Source: Cupriavidus pauculus (GTDB lineage Bacteria > Pseudomonadota > Gammaproteobacteria > Burkholderiales > Burkholderiaceae). Taken from it: a DNA stretch of 64,000 nucleotides. Both the position numbers and the translations under genes were made by a program. Of the stretch, positions 27,501 through 35,408 are shown piece by piece. The stretch is from positions 88,303 through 152,302 of the forward strand of contig NZ_VZOW01000011.1 of assembly GCF_008801835.1 (NCBI RefSeq), written 5' to 3'. The notes beneath the pieces are model-generated. The model was not told the origin of the DNA. It searched no databases and worked only from the letters and a program-made list of their open reading frames with translations. Positions within the stretch are counted from its first letter, which is position 1. Each line of letters starts with the position of its first letter.

Positions 27501-30430
27501 TGGGAATCGGCGCAGCGTTTGACGTCGTCGGGCGTCCCGACGCACAGCAGTTGCCCGCCGGCATCGCCGCCTTCCGGCCCCAGGTCGATGATCCAGTCCG
27601 ACGCGCGGATCACGTCAAGGTTGTGTTCGATCACGATCAGCGAATGGCCGCCGTCCAGCAGCTTGCCAAACGCGCGCATCAGCTTGGCGATATCGTCGAA
27701 GTGCAGGCCGGTGGTCGGCTCGTCGAACATGAACAGGCGCCGCGGCAGGATCACGGCCTTGCGCTGCCTGGCCGGTTGCGCCGCGGCGGTTTCGGCCAGG
27801 AAGCCGGCCAGTTTCAGGCGCTGCGCCTCGCCGCCAGACAGCGTCGGCACGGGCTGGCCAAGCTTGACGTATTCCAGCCCCACATCGGCGATCGGCGCCA
27901 GCACGCGCAGCACGCCCGCATCGCCCTCGAACAGCGCGGTGGCCTCGCTGACCGTCAGTTCGAGTACATCGGCCACGCTCAGCGAGCGCGCCGGCTGGCC
28001 CCGCGCAGCGCGCTCGATCTTCACTTCGAGCACTTCGGCGCGATAGCGCGTGCCATCGCAGTCGGGACACCGCAGGTAGACGTCGGACAGAAACTGCATC
28101 TCGACGTGTTCGAAACCGGAACCGCCGCATGTGGGGCAGCGCCCGTCGCCGGAATTGAAGCTGAAGGTGCCGGCCGTGTAGCCGCGCTGCAGCGCCAGCG
28201 GCGCCTTGGCGAACAGCTTGCGGATTTCGTCGAACGCGCCCACGTAGCTGGCCGGATTCGAGCGCGCGGTCTTGCCGATGGGCGACTGATCGACGAACAC
28301 GACGTCGTCGAGTTGCTCGGCGCCCACCAGATCGCGGTATGCGCCCGGCGATTCGGTAGCCTTGCCGAAATGGCGCGCCATGGCTGGATACAGCACGTCC
28401 TGCAGCAGCGTCGACTTGCCCGAGCCAGACACGCCGGTGACGCACACCAGCCGGTTCAACGGGATGTCTACCGTCACATCCTTGAGGTTATGCTCGGTCG
28501 CGCCTTCCAGCCGCAAGCGCGGCGTCGCTGCGTCCACGGGCCGCAACTGCCAGTCGGTCGCGTCGGTCACGCGGCGGCGACCGCCCAGGTAATCGCCGGT
28601 CAGCGTCGCTTCCTTGCGGATAGCCGCCGGCGTGCCGTCGAAGATGATCGAACCGCCGCGCTCGCCGGGGCCGGGCCCCATGTCGATCAGACGGTCTGCC
28701 GCCAGCATCACCGACGGATCGTGCTCGACCACCACCAGCGTGTTGCCCGCGTCGCGCAGGCGGTGCATGGCCTCGACGATGCGGTTCAGATCGCGCGGAT
28801 GCAGGCCGATGCTGGGCTCGTCCAGGACGAACAGCGTGTTGACCAGCGACGTGCCCAGCGCGGTGGTCAGGTTGATCCGCTGGACCTCCCCGCCAGATAG
28901 CGTGCGACTCTGCCGGTCCAGCGTCAGATAGCCGAGACCGACGTCGCACAGGTACTTCAGACGCGTGCGCACTTCGGCAAGCAGCAGCTTGAGCGCATCG
29001 TCGAGCAGCGCGCTCGACAGCGTGAGGTCGTCGAAGAAACGGCGGATGCGCGCAATCGGCATCAGCATCAGGTCATGCACGGTCAGGCCCGGCAACGACT
29101 CCAGCTGGGCGCGGGACCACTCGACGCCACGCGGCAGAAAACGCTGCGCGGGCGCCAGCACCGCATCGGCGTTGTCCTTGCTGCCCAGGCGCCAGAGCAG
29201 CGATTCGGTCTTCAGGCGTGCGCCGCCACAGGTTTCGCACGGCGTGTAGCTGCGATATTTCGACAGCAGCACGCGGATGTGCATCTTGTAGGCCTTCGAC
29301 TCCAGATAGTTGAAGAACCGCATCACGCCGTACCACTGCTTGTTCCACTGCCCGTTCCAGTCCGGCGAGCCATGGATCACCCAGTGCTGCTCAGCCTCGC
29401 TGAGCTGGTTCCACGCCAGGTCGCGCGGAATGCCGGCCTTGGCCGCATAACGCATCAGGTCGTCCTGGCATTCCTTCCAGGCCGGCGTCTGCATCGGCTT
29501 GATGGCGCCGTCGCGCAGCGACTTGCGTCCATCGGGAATCACCAGGCCGAGATCGACACCGATCACGCGGCCGAAGCCCCGGCAGGTTTCGCACGCGCCA
29601 TAGGCGGAATTGAACGAGAACAGCGCCGGCTGCGGATCCGCATAGCGGATATCGCTTTCGGGACTGTGCAGGCCGGTGGAGAACTTCCAGACCGGGCCGT
29701 CGCCGTCATCGGTAACCACGCTGACGCTGACCCGCCCGCCGCCGCGCTTGAGCGAGGCCTCGATGGCTTCGACGGCGCGCGCCTTTTCCACATTGCCGAT
29801 GCGGAATCGGTCCGCCACCACGTCCAGCACACGGCGCTTGCCGGTGGCCGACGCGACCACGCGCTGGCCATGCACGCGCGTATAGCCGCTTACCGACAGC
29901 CACTGTTCCACCTCTTCGTCGGTGGCCGATTCCGGCAGCTCGACCGGGAACGTCACCACCAGCCGGGCGTCGGCGAAGGGCTGGCCGGGGGCCGTGCGGG
30001 CCTGGAGTTCGGCATAGATCGTCTCGGGCGAATCGTGGCGCACCGGCAGCGCGGTCTGGCGGTCGAACAGTTCCGACGCGCGCGCGTACAGCAGCTTCAG
30101 GTGGTCGTTGAGCTCGGTCATCGTGCCGACCGTGGAGCGCGAGCTGCGCACCGGATTGGTCTGGTCGATGGCGATGGCCGGCGGCACGCCGTCGACGCGG
30201 TCAACCTGGGGACGGTCCATCCGGTCCAGGAACTGTCGCGCGTAGGCGCTGAAGGTCTCCACGTAGCGGCGCTGACCTTCCGCGTAGAGAGTGTCGAAGA
30301 CCAGGCTGGACTTGCCCGAGCCGGACGGCCCCGTCACGACGGTCATCTGCCCGGTGTGCAGGTCCAGGTCGACGTTCTTGAGATTATGCTGACGGGCGCC
30401 GCGGATGCGGATCGTGCCGGAATCTGACAA
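24578..30430 (-). CDS. uvrA: Double-length UvrA excinuclease ATPase
   Basis: About 1950 residues, twice the normal UvrA length (about 940). It carries four ABC ATPase halves: Walker A GPSGSGKSS then three GVSGSGKST. There are repeated LSGGE signatures (LSGGEVQRI, LSGGEAQRL, LSGGEAQRI twice) and four CxxC zinc modules (CETCRGFG, CPTCGGSGF, CGTCVGTG, CPACEGQG). So it looks like two UvrA copies fused head to tail, each able to supply one half of the normal UvrA dimer for DNA-damage recognition. The TTG start at 30430 (GAGGG upstream, leading into SDSGTIRIRGARQHNLKN) is preferred because an ATG at 30514 lies at the SOS promoter itself. A LexA box precedes it. Confidence 0.93.
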   Translation of the reverse strand: MSDSGTIRIRGARQHNLKNVDLDLHTGQMTVVTGPSGSGKSSLVFDTLYAEGQRRYVETFSAYARQFLDRMDRPQVDRVDGVPPAIAIDQTNPVRSSRSTVGTMTELNDHLKLLYARASELFDRQTALPVRHDSPETIYAELQARTAPGQPFADARLVVTFPVELPESATDEEVEQWLSVSGYTRVHGQRVVASATGKRRVLDVVADRFRIGNVEKARAVEAIEASLKRGGGRVSVSVVTDDGDGPVWKFSTGLHSPESDIRYADPQPALFSFNSAYGACETCRGFGRVIGVDLGLVIPDGRKSLRDGAIKPMQTPAWKECQDDLMRYAAKAGIPRDLAWNQLSEAEQHWVIHGSPDWNGQWNKQWYGVMRFFNYLESKAYKMHIRVLLSKYRSYTPCETCGGARLKTESLLWRLGSKDNADAVLAPAQRFLPRGVEWSRAQLESLPGLTVHDLMLMPIARIRRFFDDLTLSSALLDDALKLLLAEVRTRLKYLCDVGLGYLTLDRQSRTLSGGEVQRINLTTALGTSLVNTLFVLDEPSIGLHPRDLNRIVEAMHRLRDAGNTLVVVEHDPSVMLAADRLIDMGPGPGERGGSIIFDGTPAAIRKEATLTGDYLGGRRRVTDATDWQLRPVDAATPRLRLEGATEHNLKDVTVDIPLNRLVCVTGVSGSGKSTLLQDVLYPAMARHFGKATESPGAYRDLVGAEQLDDVVFVDQSPIGKTARSNPASYVGAFDEIRKLFAKAPLALQRGYTAGTFSFNSGDGRCPTCGGSGFEHVEMQFLSDVYLRCPDCDGTRYRAEVLEVKIERAARGQPARSLSVADVLELTVSEATALFEGDAGVLRVLAPIADVGLEYVKLGQPVPTLSGGEAQRLKLAGFLAETAAAQPARQRKAVILPRRLFMFDEPTTGLHFDDIAKLMRAFGKLLDGGHSLIVIEHNLDVIRASDWIIDLGPEGGDAGGQLLCVGTPDDVKRCADSHTGHALIAYDQAVGEAGTLAAERAEHGLPLQAAVQAARARRAVEGEGVVRIVNAHEHNLKALNVDIPHGKFNVITGVSGSGKSTLAFDILFHEGQRRYLESLNAYARSIVQPAGRPEVDAVYGIPPTVAIEQRLSRGGRKSTVATTSEVWHFLRLLYMKLGIQHCVHDGAPVTSQSPASIAAQLLRDHRGQHVGLLAPLVVNRKGVYTDLAKWARARGNTHLRVDGEFLPVDPWPRLDRFREHTIELPVGDIVVSPDNEAELRALLDRTLELGKGVMHLLAPLDGLHDAMQDGERTAHLGQTKVFSTKRACPVCGTSYPELDPRLFSYNSKHGWCGTCVGTGLALTREQRAAFDDTVVGGDDRGREQSLPSEEQEPEGVGDTPCPDCEGTRLNPVARAVTFDAHAITDVAQWTVSDTRRWVDGLRLKGRDAEIARDVVTEIASRLQFLEEVGLGYLSLDRAAPSLSGGEAQRIRLAAQLGSNLQGVCYVLDEPTIGLHPRDNQILLDALRKLGDKGNTLVVVEHDEDTIRRADHIIDIGPGAGKRGGHLVAQGNVAALSAAVDSTTGKFLAHPMVHPLQPRRPVKPARAGKEAEPAQWLTVHGAHLHNLRDVTARIPLGRLVAITGVSGSGKSTLARDVLMTNLLDAVGRSVMSSPATRRARAAAEKAGKPTATRALDVEHAWHGCQGITGWESIDRVLEVDQTPIGKTPRSCPATYIGVWDAIRKLFAETLEAKARGYSASRFSFNTSDGRCPACEGQGVRTIGMSFLPDVKVPCDVCHGQRFNPETLAVTWRGKNIGDVLTMEIDEAVEFFSAITQISHPLQLMKDVGLGYLTLGQPSPTLSGGEAQRIKLVTELSKVRDDITRRGQKAPHTLYVLDEPTVGLHMADVARLIRVLHRLTDGGHSVVVIEHDLDVIAEADWILDLGPEGGAQGGTIVGAADPEALARVPASHTGAALVPVLARTAPDAVRAAG

Positions 30431-30521
30431 TTTTTCCCTCGGATCAATGAGTTGGAGAGGAAACCCGAAGCGGTTTCTCGCCTCGGAGCGCGCCTGCGCG
30501 CGCGGAAATGCCATCACTATA

Positions 30522-30537
30522 CTGTATAAATGTACAG
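30522..30537 (-). promoter_or_regulatory. LexA (SOS) box upstream of uvrA
   Basis: CTGTATAAATGTACAG matches the LexA consensus CTGT-N8-ACAG, and flanking A and T extend the symmetry to 18 bp. On the minus strand a -10-like TATAGT follows directly (about 30520-30515). It lies about 90 bp before the TTG start, so this uvrA should be induced by DNA damage independently of msrA upstream. Confidence 0.9.
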
Positions 30538-30594
30538 TTCTCCTGACAGCCAACCGACAATCCGCAAAATCAGAATCGGCTCATCCACGGGCCC

Positions 30595-31104
30595 TCACCG
30601 GGCGCGTTGCGGCAGCTTCCAGTTCGGGCGGATGAAATGGCAGGTGTAGCCGTGCGGGATGCGTTCCAGGTAATCCTGATGCTCGGGCTCGGCTTCCCAG
30701 AAAGGGCCGGCCTGGACGATCTCGGTCACCACCTTGCCCGGCCACAAGCCTGATGCGTCGACGTCGGCCACGGTGTCCTCGGCCACCTGCTTCTGCTCGT
30801 CATCGACGTAAAAAATCGCCGACCGGTAGCTGGTGCCGACATCGTTGCCCTGACGATTCCGGGTGGTCGGGTCGTGGATCTGGAAGAAAAATTCCAGGAT
30901 CTGCCGATAGCTGATCTTCGTCGGATCGAACACGATTTCGATCGCCTCGGCATGCGTGCCGTGGTTGCGATAGGTGGCATTGGGCACATCGCCGCCGGTG
31001 TAGCCCACCCGCGTGGTCAGCACGCCGGGGTAGCGGCGCAGCAGGTCCTGCATCCCCCAGAAGCAGCCGCCGGCCAGGATTGCGGTTTCGGTTTGCGTGG
31101 TCAT
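30595..31104 (-). CDS. msrA: Peptide methionine sulfoxide reductase A
   Basis: 169 residues with the MsrA active-site motif GGCFWG (Cys14), followed by the family segments [48 protein letters not shown]. It reduces methionine-S-sulfoxide in oxidised proteins with thioredoxin. No recycling cysteine pair is obvious in the C-terminus (only one late Cys in [10 protein letters not shown]), so the resolving step may differ. It lies upstream of uvrA in the same direction; the SOS promoter between them suggests separate control. Confidence 0.95.
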   Translation of the reverse strand: MTTQTETAILAGGCFWGMQDLLRRYPGVLTTRVGYTGGDVPNATYRNHGTHAEAIEIVFDPTKISYRQILEFFFQIHDPTTRNRQGNDVGTSYRSAIFYVDDEQKQVAEDTVADVDASGLWPGKVVTEIVQAGPFWEAEPEHQDYLERIPHGYTCHFIRPNWKLPQRAR

Positions 31105-31176
31105 GTCGGGTCCTTTGCGTCGTCATGCATCGAGCCCGGTAATATACGCACACGCCGCAAATTTCGCTCGATTGCC

Positions 31177-31797
31177 ATGCAGTTCCCCCACCGCGCAAAG
31201 GGTGTCGTCCAATCGCTCCAGCGCGATATTTCCGCCTGTACCCGCTGTGCCGACGCCCTGCCGGCCGGGCCGCGCCCCGTTCTGCAGTTCAGCGCCACGT
31301 CCCGCATCCTGATCGTCGGTCAGGCGCCCGGGTCGCGCGTGCATGCCAGCGGCGTGCCGTTTGACGATGCCAGCGGCGACCGCCTGCGCGAATGGACCGG
31401 GCTGGACAATTCAACGTTTTACGACGCTGCGCGCGTGGCGATCGTGCCGATGGGCTTCTGCTATCCGGGCAAGGGCAAAAGCGGCGATCTGCCGCCCCGG
31501 CGCGAATGCGCGCCGCTGTGGCATGAGCGGGTGCTGGCCTGCCTGCCCGAAGATCGGCTGACGCTGCTGGTGGGCAGCCATGCGCTGGCGGGTTATGTGC
31601 CGCGGCGTGTGCCGGGCGGTTCGGCGAAGGCGTCGATGACCGACATCGTCGCCGATTTCCGTCGATACGGCCCCAACGTGTTCCCACTACCGCACCCGTC
31701 GTGGCGCGTCGTGCTGTGGATGCGCCAGTATCCGTGGTTCGAAGCGGAACTGCTGCCTGCGCTGCGCGCCGCGGTTCGCGCCCGGCTGCAGTTGTAA
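31177..31797 (+). CDS. Uracil-DNA glycosylase superfamily protein
   Basis: 206 residues from ATG 31177. It shows the UDG-fold landmarks: ILIVGQAPGSRVHASGVPFDDASGDRLREW (motif A region), the middle VAIVPMGFCYPGKGKSGDLPPRRECAP, and PLPHPSWRV (motif B). These place it in the COG1573-like group. An N-terminal CTRC pair (Cys21/24) recalls the iron-sulphur ligands of family 4/5 enzymes, but the second Cys pair is not in the usual place. The product may be an active glycosylase or a diverged relative; proximity to uvrA fits a repair role. Confidence 0.82.
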   Translation: MQFPHRAKGVVQSLQRDISACTRCADALPAGPRPVLQFSATSRILIVGQAPGSRVHASGVPFDDASGDRLREWTGLDNSTFYDAARVAIVPMGFCYPGKGKSGDLPPRRECAPLWHERVLACLPEDRLTLLVGSHALAGYVPRRVPGGSAKASMTDIVADFRRYGPNVFPLPHPSWRVVLWMRQYPWFEAELLPALRAAVRARLQL

Positions 31798-31830
31798 CAC
31801 CGGGCGCCAATCCACAACGATGGCGCCCGG

Positions 31831-32301
31831 CTATCCCAGCGGCAAGGCCGTGCTGTACAGCACCTGCTTCAGGGCAAAGCTGGAACGGATGCTGGCCACG
31901 CCGGGAATGCGCGTGATTTGATCGATGATCAGCCGCTCCAGCGCCTCCACGTCCGGCACCACCACGCGCAGCAGGTAATCGGCGTCGCCGGACATCAGAT
32001 AGCACTCCATCACCTGCGGCAGGGCCGCGATCTTGCGCTCGAACGTGTCCAGCGTTTCGCGGCGCTGCTTGTCCAGCGACACCGAAATGAACACCACCAC
32101 CTTCAAACCCAGCCGCCGCGCGTCGAGCAGCGTCACGCGGCGCGAGATCACGCCGATTTTTTCAAGTCGCTTCACCCGCGCCAGACACGGCGAGGCAGAC
32201 AGATTGATGCGGCTGGCCAACTCCACATTGGTCAGGCTTCCGTCCCGCTGCAATTCGTGAAGGATCCGGATATCGGTGGCGTCGAGGTCGATGTCCAGCA
32301 T
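31831..32301 (-). CDS. Lrp/AsnC-family regulator
   Basis: 156 residues, typical of Lrp. The N-terminal HTH ([48 protein letters not shown]) is followed by a RAM/ACT ligand domain ([40 protein letters not shown]). These proteins bind amino acids. It is divergent from the EamA exporter gene, so it probably controls export of an amino acid or metabolite, with the operator in the 32302-32448 gap. Confidence 0.92.
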   Translation of the reverse strand: MLDIDLDATDIRILHELQRDGSLTNVELASRINLSASPCLARVKRLEKIGVISRRVTLLDARRLGLKVVVFISVSLDKQRRETLDTFERKIAALPQVMECYLMSGDADYLLRVVVPDVEALERLIIDQITRIPGVASIRSSFALKQVLYSTALPLG

Positions 32302-32507
32302 GTTCCGCTTTCAATAATTGAATAAGCGGCATTCTATGCTGAATAAGCCCATCCGCACAGTGTGATCCGGACAATGCTGCGGCGCAATGAATCGTAGACT
32401 TTCCCTATCGAAACCCGTCTCGAAACGGCCTGAAAAGCCCCTCGCGCCATGTCCGCCCCCGCCTCTGCCGCCACCCCGCCGCAAACAGCCTCAAGTCGTT
32501 TCTGCCG

Positions 32508-33392
32508 TTGATCGGCGCCGTATTGATCTGGGGCGGCAACTGGCCGGTGATGAAATTCGGCCTGTCGCACGTCAGTCCGCTGTGGTTCGCGGCGCTGCGC
32601 TTCGGCTCGGCGGCGATCATCAGCTTCGTGGTGCTGGGCGCGATGCGACGCGTGCGCTGGCCCACGCGCGCGGAGTGGCCATTGGTGGCGGGCGTCGGCC
32701 TGTTGCAGATGGCAGCCTTCACCGCGCTGGCGCTGTGGGCGCTGCAGTATGTGCCGCCTGGGCGTGCCTCGGTGGTGGCCTACGCCACGGCGATCTGGGT
32801 GATTCCGATGTCCTCGCTGGTGCTGGGAGAACGCCCGTCGCGCTGGCAATGGCTGGCCACCGCCTTCAGCTATGCCGGCATCGGCGTGATCGTCGCGCCG
32901 GCGCTGGGCGGCTGGCAACTGCATGCCGTGATGGGCCTGACGATGCTGCTCGGCGCCTCGCTGGCGTGGTCGATCAGCATCATTCAACTGCGTGCGAATC
33001 GTCACGTGCGGCTCGGCGCGGACATGATTCCGTGGGAATGCGCGGTAGCAACGGCGCCGCTGGTGGTGCTGGCCTGCCTGCGCGACGGCGCGCCGGACGT
33101 CTCGGCCATGGCCGCCATCTGGCCTGCTATCGCCTATACCGGACCGCTGGCCACGGCGCTGACGTTCATTGTGGTCCTCAATGTCACGCAGTCGCTGCCG
33201 CCGGCCGCCACGTCGATCGCAATGCTCGGGGTGCCGGTGATCGGGCTGGTGTTGTCGGCGATGGTCTGGCACGAGCGCATTTCGGCCGATCTCTCCGCCG
33301 GGCTCGCGCTGATTGCGCTGGGCGTGGTAACCACGGCGCTCGCGCCGCGCCTGGGCCGCCGCGGCCGCTTGGGCGGGTCGGGCGCGCGCTGA
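32508..33392 (+). CDS. EamA (DMT) family exporter, 5' end apparently frameshifted
   Basis: About 294 residues with ten hydrophobic segments, two EamA repeats (first from WGGNWPVMKFGL, second from GLTMLLGASLAWSISIIQLR). DMT exporters of this type move amino acids or other metabolites. No ATG is in frame upstream of TM1; the only in-frame starts are TTG 32508 and CTG 32502, without a ribosome-binding site. An ATG at 32449 opens a typical soluble leader (MSAPASAATPPQTAS) in another frame that stops just where the EamA frame's LKSFLPLIGAVLIWGG begins. A one-base indel near 32485-32500 would join them. Confidence 0.82.
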   Translation: MIGAVLIWGGNWPVMKFGLSHVSPLWFAALRFGSAAIISFVVLGAMRRVRWPTRAEWPLVAGVGLLQMAAFTALALWALQYVPPGRASVVAYATAIWVIPMSSLVLGERPSRWQWLATAFSYAGIGVIVAPALGGWQLHAVMGLTMLLGASLAWSISIIQLRANRHVRLGADMIPWECAVATAPLVVLACLRDGAPDVSAMAAIWPAIAYTGPLATALTFIVVLNVTQSLPPAATSIAMLGVPVIGLVLSAMVWHERISADLSAGLALIALGVVTTALAPRLGRRGRLGGSGAR

Positions 33393-33423
33393 ACGGCGCG
33401 CCTTCCGCGTGCGCTTGCAGCGC

Positions 33424-33894
33424 TCAGGGCTCGACCGACGGTTCGCGCTTGAGCGTGCGCAGCACGAAGGTGGAATGGCTGTGGCGCAGGCCCGGCAGCT
33501 TGTAGAGTTTGTGCCGCAGAAATTCCTCGTAGCCTTCGGTGCCGGCCACGGCCACCTTGATCAGATAGTCATACTCGCCCGTCAGCAGATGGGCTTCCAG
33601 CACCTCGGGGAGTTGCGCCAGCGCTTCGCCAAACCGATGCAGCATGTCGTCGTCATGGCGGTCGAGCGTGACCTCGATCAGCACGGTATCGGGCAATCCC
33701 AGCGCCTTCTGGTTCAGCAGCGCGGCGTAGCCGCTGATCACGCCGGCGTCTTCCAGTGCTTTCACGCGATTCCAGCATGGCGTGGCCGACAGCCCGACAC
33801 GTTCGGCCAGCCGGGCGTTGGAAATGCGCCCGTCGCGGCGCAGCTCGCGCAGGATGCGGCGGTCGATGTCATCGAGTTTGGGGATGGTTGTCAC
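33424..33894 (-). CDS. Lrp/AsnC-family regulator
   Basis: 156 residues with the Lrp layout: HTH LDDIDRRILRELRRDGRISNARLAERVGLSATPCWNRVKALEDAGVIS, ligand domain TVLIEVTL, VLEAHLLTGEYDYLIKVAVAGTEGYEEFL. It is distinct from the Lrp protein at 31831-32301 (similar length but clearly diverged). It is divergent from the small IlvM-like gene, suggesting control of a branched-chain or related amino-acid step. Convergent with the EamA gene after 31 bp. Confidence 0.92.
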   Translation of the reverse strand: MTTIPKLDDIDRRILRELRRDGRISNARLAERVGLSATPCWNRVKALEDAGVISGYAALLNQKALGLPDTVLIEVTLDRHDDDMLHRFGEALAQLPEVLEAHLLTGEYDYLIKVAVAGTEGYEEFLRHKLYKLPGLRHSHSTFVLRTLKREPSVEP

Positions 33895-34065
33895 GAGAGA
33901 AATGGGATCGTTAAAAAGAATTTACCGATAATCTAAACCATCTCGGATAATTCTTCTCCATTTAGACAAGTTTCGAAGAAACTTCAGAAGCCCATTTCGC
34001 GGCGGCGCTGGTACATTTGCCTGACCGCTTTTGCTTCGCTCCTCCACATTCTCCGGACCCGTGTC

Positions 34066-34365
34066 ATGTCGCTGCCATCGCTCCAACTCGGCCTTCAGCT
34101 CGACCGCGCCGATGTCTTCGGCAGCCTGGAATGGGTGCTGGCCAACGCGCGCCGCACCGGCTTGACACTGCTGCAACTGCGTTTCGACGCCGAACGGGCC
34201 AACGCGGTCCATCTGCGCTGCGAAGCCGCATTGGTGGATCTGCTGCAACTGTTCGTGCGTCGTGTGGCGCAGGGCGTCGACGTCACGATCGTCGATGCGG
34301 AATTCTCGGAAGACGCGCCGGCCGACGACGCACCCAACGCCGACACGCTGGTACTGGTGGCCTGA
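34066..34365 (+). CDS. Orphan IlvM-like ACT-domain protein
   Basis: 99 residues. The pattern LEWVLANARRTGLTLLQLRFDAERANAVHLRCEAALVDLLQLFVRRVAQGVDVTIVDAEFS follows IlvM, the ACT-fold small subunit of acetolactate synthase II (…LERVLRVVRHRGF…, …SVDLLFSQLNKLVDVAHV…). No large acetolactate synthase gene is next to it, so it is an orphan regulatory subunit or an independent ACT sensor. The assignment is by pattern only. The A/T-rich 171 bp upstream, shared with the divergent lrp-type gene, contains GATAAT repeats and an AGAATT...AATTCT pair. Confidence 0.5.
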   Translation: MSLPSLQLGLQLDRADVFGSLEWVLANARRTGLTLLQLRFDAERANAVHLRCEAALVDLLQLFVRRVAQGVDVTIVDAEFSEDAPADDAPNADTLVLVA

Positions 34366-34370
34366 CGCAC

Positions 34371-35291
34371 CTACGCGTCGCTTAACAGCTCGATGCCGTC
34401 CAGATCGGCCGCGCAGATGTCGCGCACGATGGCAACGAAATCGTCCACGTAGGGGCGATCCGCAATCGGTGCCGGCACCGTCGCATACAACTCGCTCCAC
34501 AGCCCCTTGGTGCCGATACGCTTGGCCAACACGTAATCGTGGTCGACGTAGTTCTTGACGCCCCAGTTCGGCAGCGCCGCCACGCCGCGGCGGCTGGCCA
34601 CCAGTTGCAGCACGGCCACGGTCAGCTCCGCCGTGCGCCGCTCCAGGTGGATGCCGGCCGGCTCCAGCACCTCGCGAATCAGGTCGATGCGCTGCGTCGG
34701 CACTGGGTAGGTAATCAGCGTCTCGCCCGCCAGATCGACCGCTTCGATGCGGCGCTTGTTGCGCAGCCGGTGTTCGTTGGCGATCACCGCCAGGATCTCG
34801 AAGCGGAACAGCGGCGCCACGCGCAGACCGCGTTTGGTCGGCGGCCTGGATCCGATCACCATGTCGGCCTTGCCCTGGGTCAGCAGCGCCAGCGGATCGG
34901 CATGAAAGCCCGCCACCAGATCGATCTCCACTTCGGGCCAGCGCCGCCGGAATTCGTCCATCACCGGCATCAGCCAGTCGAAGCAGGTATGGCATTCCAG
35001 CACCACGCGCAGCTCGCCCCGGGTATCGCTTTGCAGGCGCAGCAGGTCGCGTTCGGCGGCACTGATGGCGGCCAACGTGTCGCGCGCCAGCGCCAGCAGG
35101 CGCTCGCCCGCAGCCGTGAAACGCAGGCCCTGGCGCGTGCGGTCGAACAACGGCATGCCGTAGTGGGCCTCGATGGCCTTGATCTGATGCGATAGCGCCG
35201 ACTGGCTCACGTGCACGCGTTCGGCGGCCGTGGCCAGCTTGCCCGAATCGGCAATCGCCACCAACGAACGGAAATGCCGGACTTCAATCAT
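34371..35291 (-). CDS. metR: LysR-type activator MetR
   Basis: 306 residues. The LysR HTH is at about 1-60 (MIEVRHFRSLVAIADSGKLATAAERVHVSQSALSHQIKAIE) and the substrate-binding domain starts with ELRVVLECHTCFDWLMPVMDEFRRRWPEVEIDLV, the MetR signature (ECHTCFDWL). MetR binds homocysteine and activates metE. Divergent from metE with a consensus MetR box in the shared promoter. Confidence 0.95.
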   Translation of the reverse strand: MIEVRHFRSLVAIADSGKLATAAERVHVSQSALSHQIKAIEAHYGMPLFDRTRQGLRFTAAGERLLALARDTLAAISAAERDLLRLQSDTRGELRVVLECHTCFDWLMPVMDEFRRRWPEVEIDLVAGFHADPLALLTQGKADMVIGSRPPTKRGLRVAPLFRFEILAVIANEHRLRNKRRIEAVDLAGETLITYPVPTQRIDLIREVLEPAGIHLERRTAELTVAVLQLVASRRGVAALPNWGVKNYVDHDYVLAKRIGTKGLWSELYATVPAPIADRPYVDDFVAIVRDICAADLDGIELLSDA

Positions 35292-35311
35292 CGAGACCTG
35301 CCGTGGTGAGT

Positions 35312-35324
35312 TGAATGAAATTCA
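35312..35324. promoter_or_regulatory. MetR box between metR and metE
   Basis: TGAATGAAATTCA fits the MetR consensus TGAA-N5-TTCA perfectly. It lies 21 bp before the metR start and 85 bp before metE, the classic position for mutual control of the divergent pair. Confidence 0.85.
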
Positions 35325-35408
35325 TACATTGTTTAAAACTTGTCGCTTGATTCATTCTAGCCGCGATTCCACACTGTGCGCCACATCAGCCTTTAACGGA
35401 GCGCCCCC

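Noticed and set aside
26270..28900. 876-codon plus-strand frame opposite uvrA
   Set aside because: Antisense of uvrA; His/Arg/Ala-rich composition, no homology pattern.
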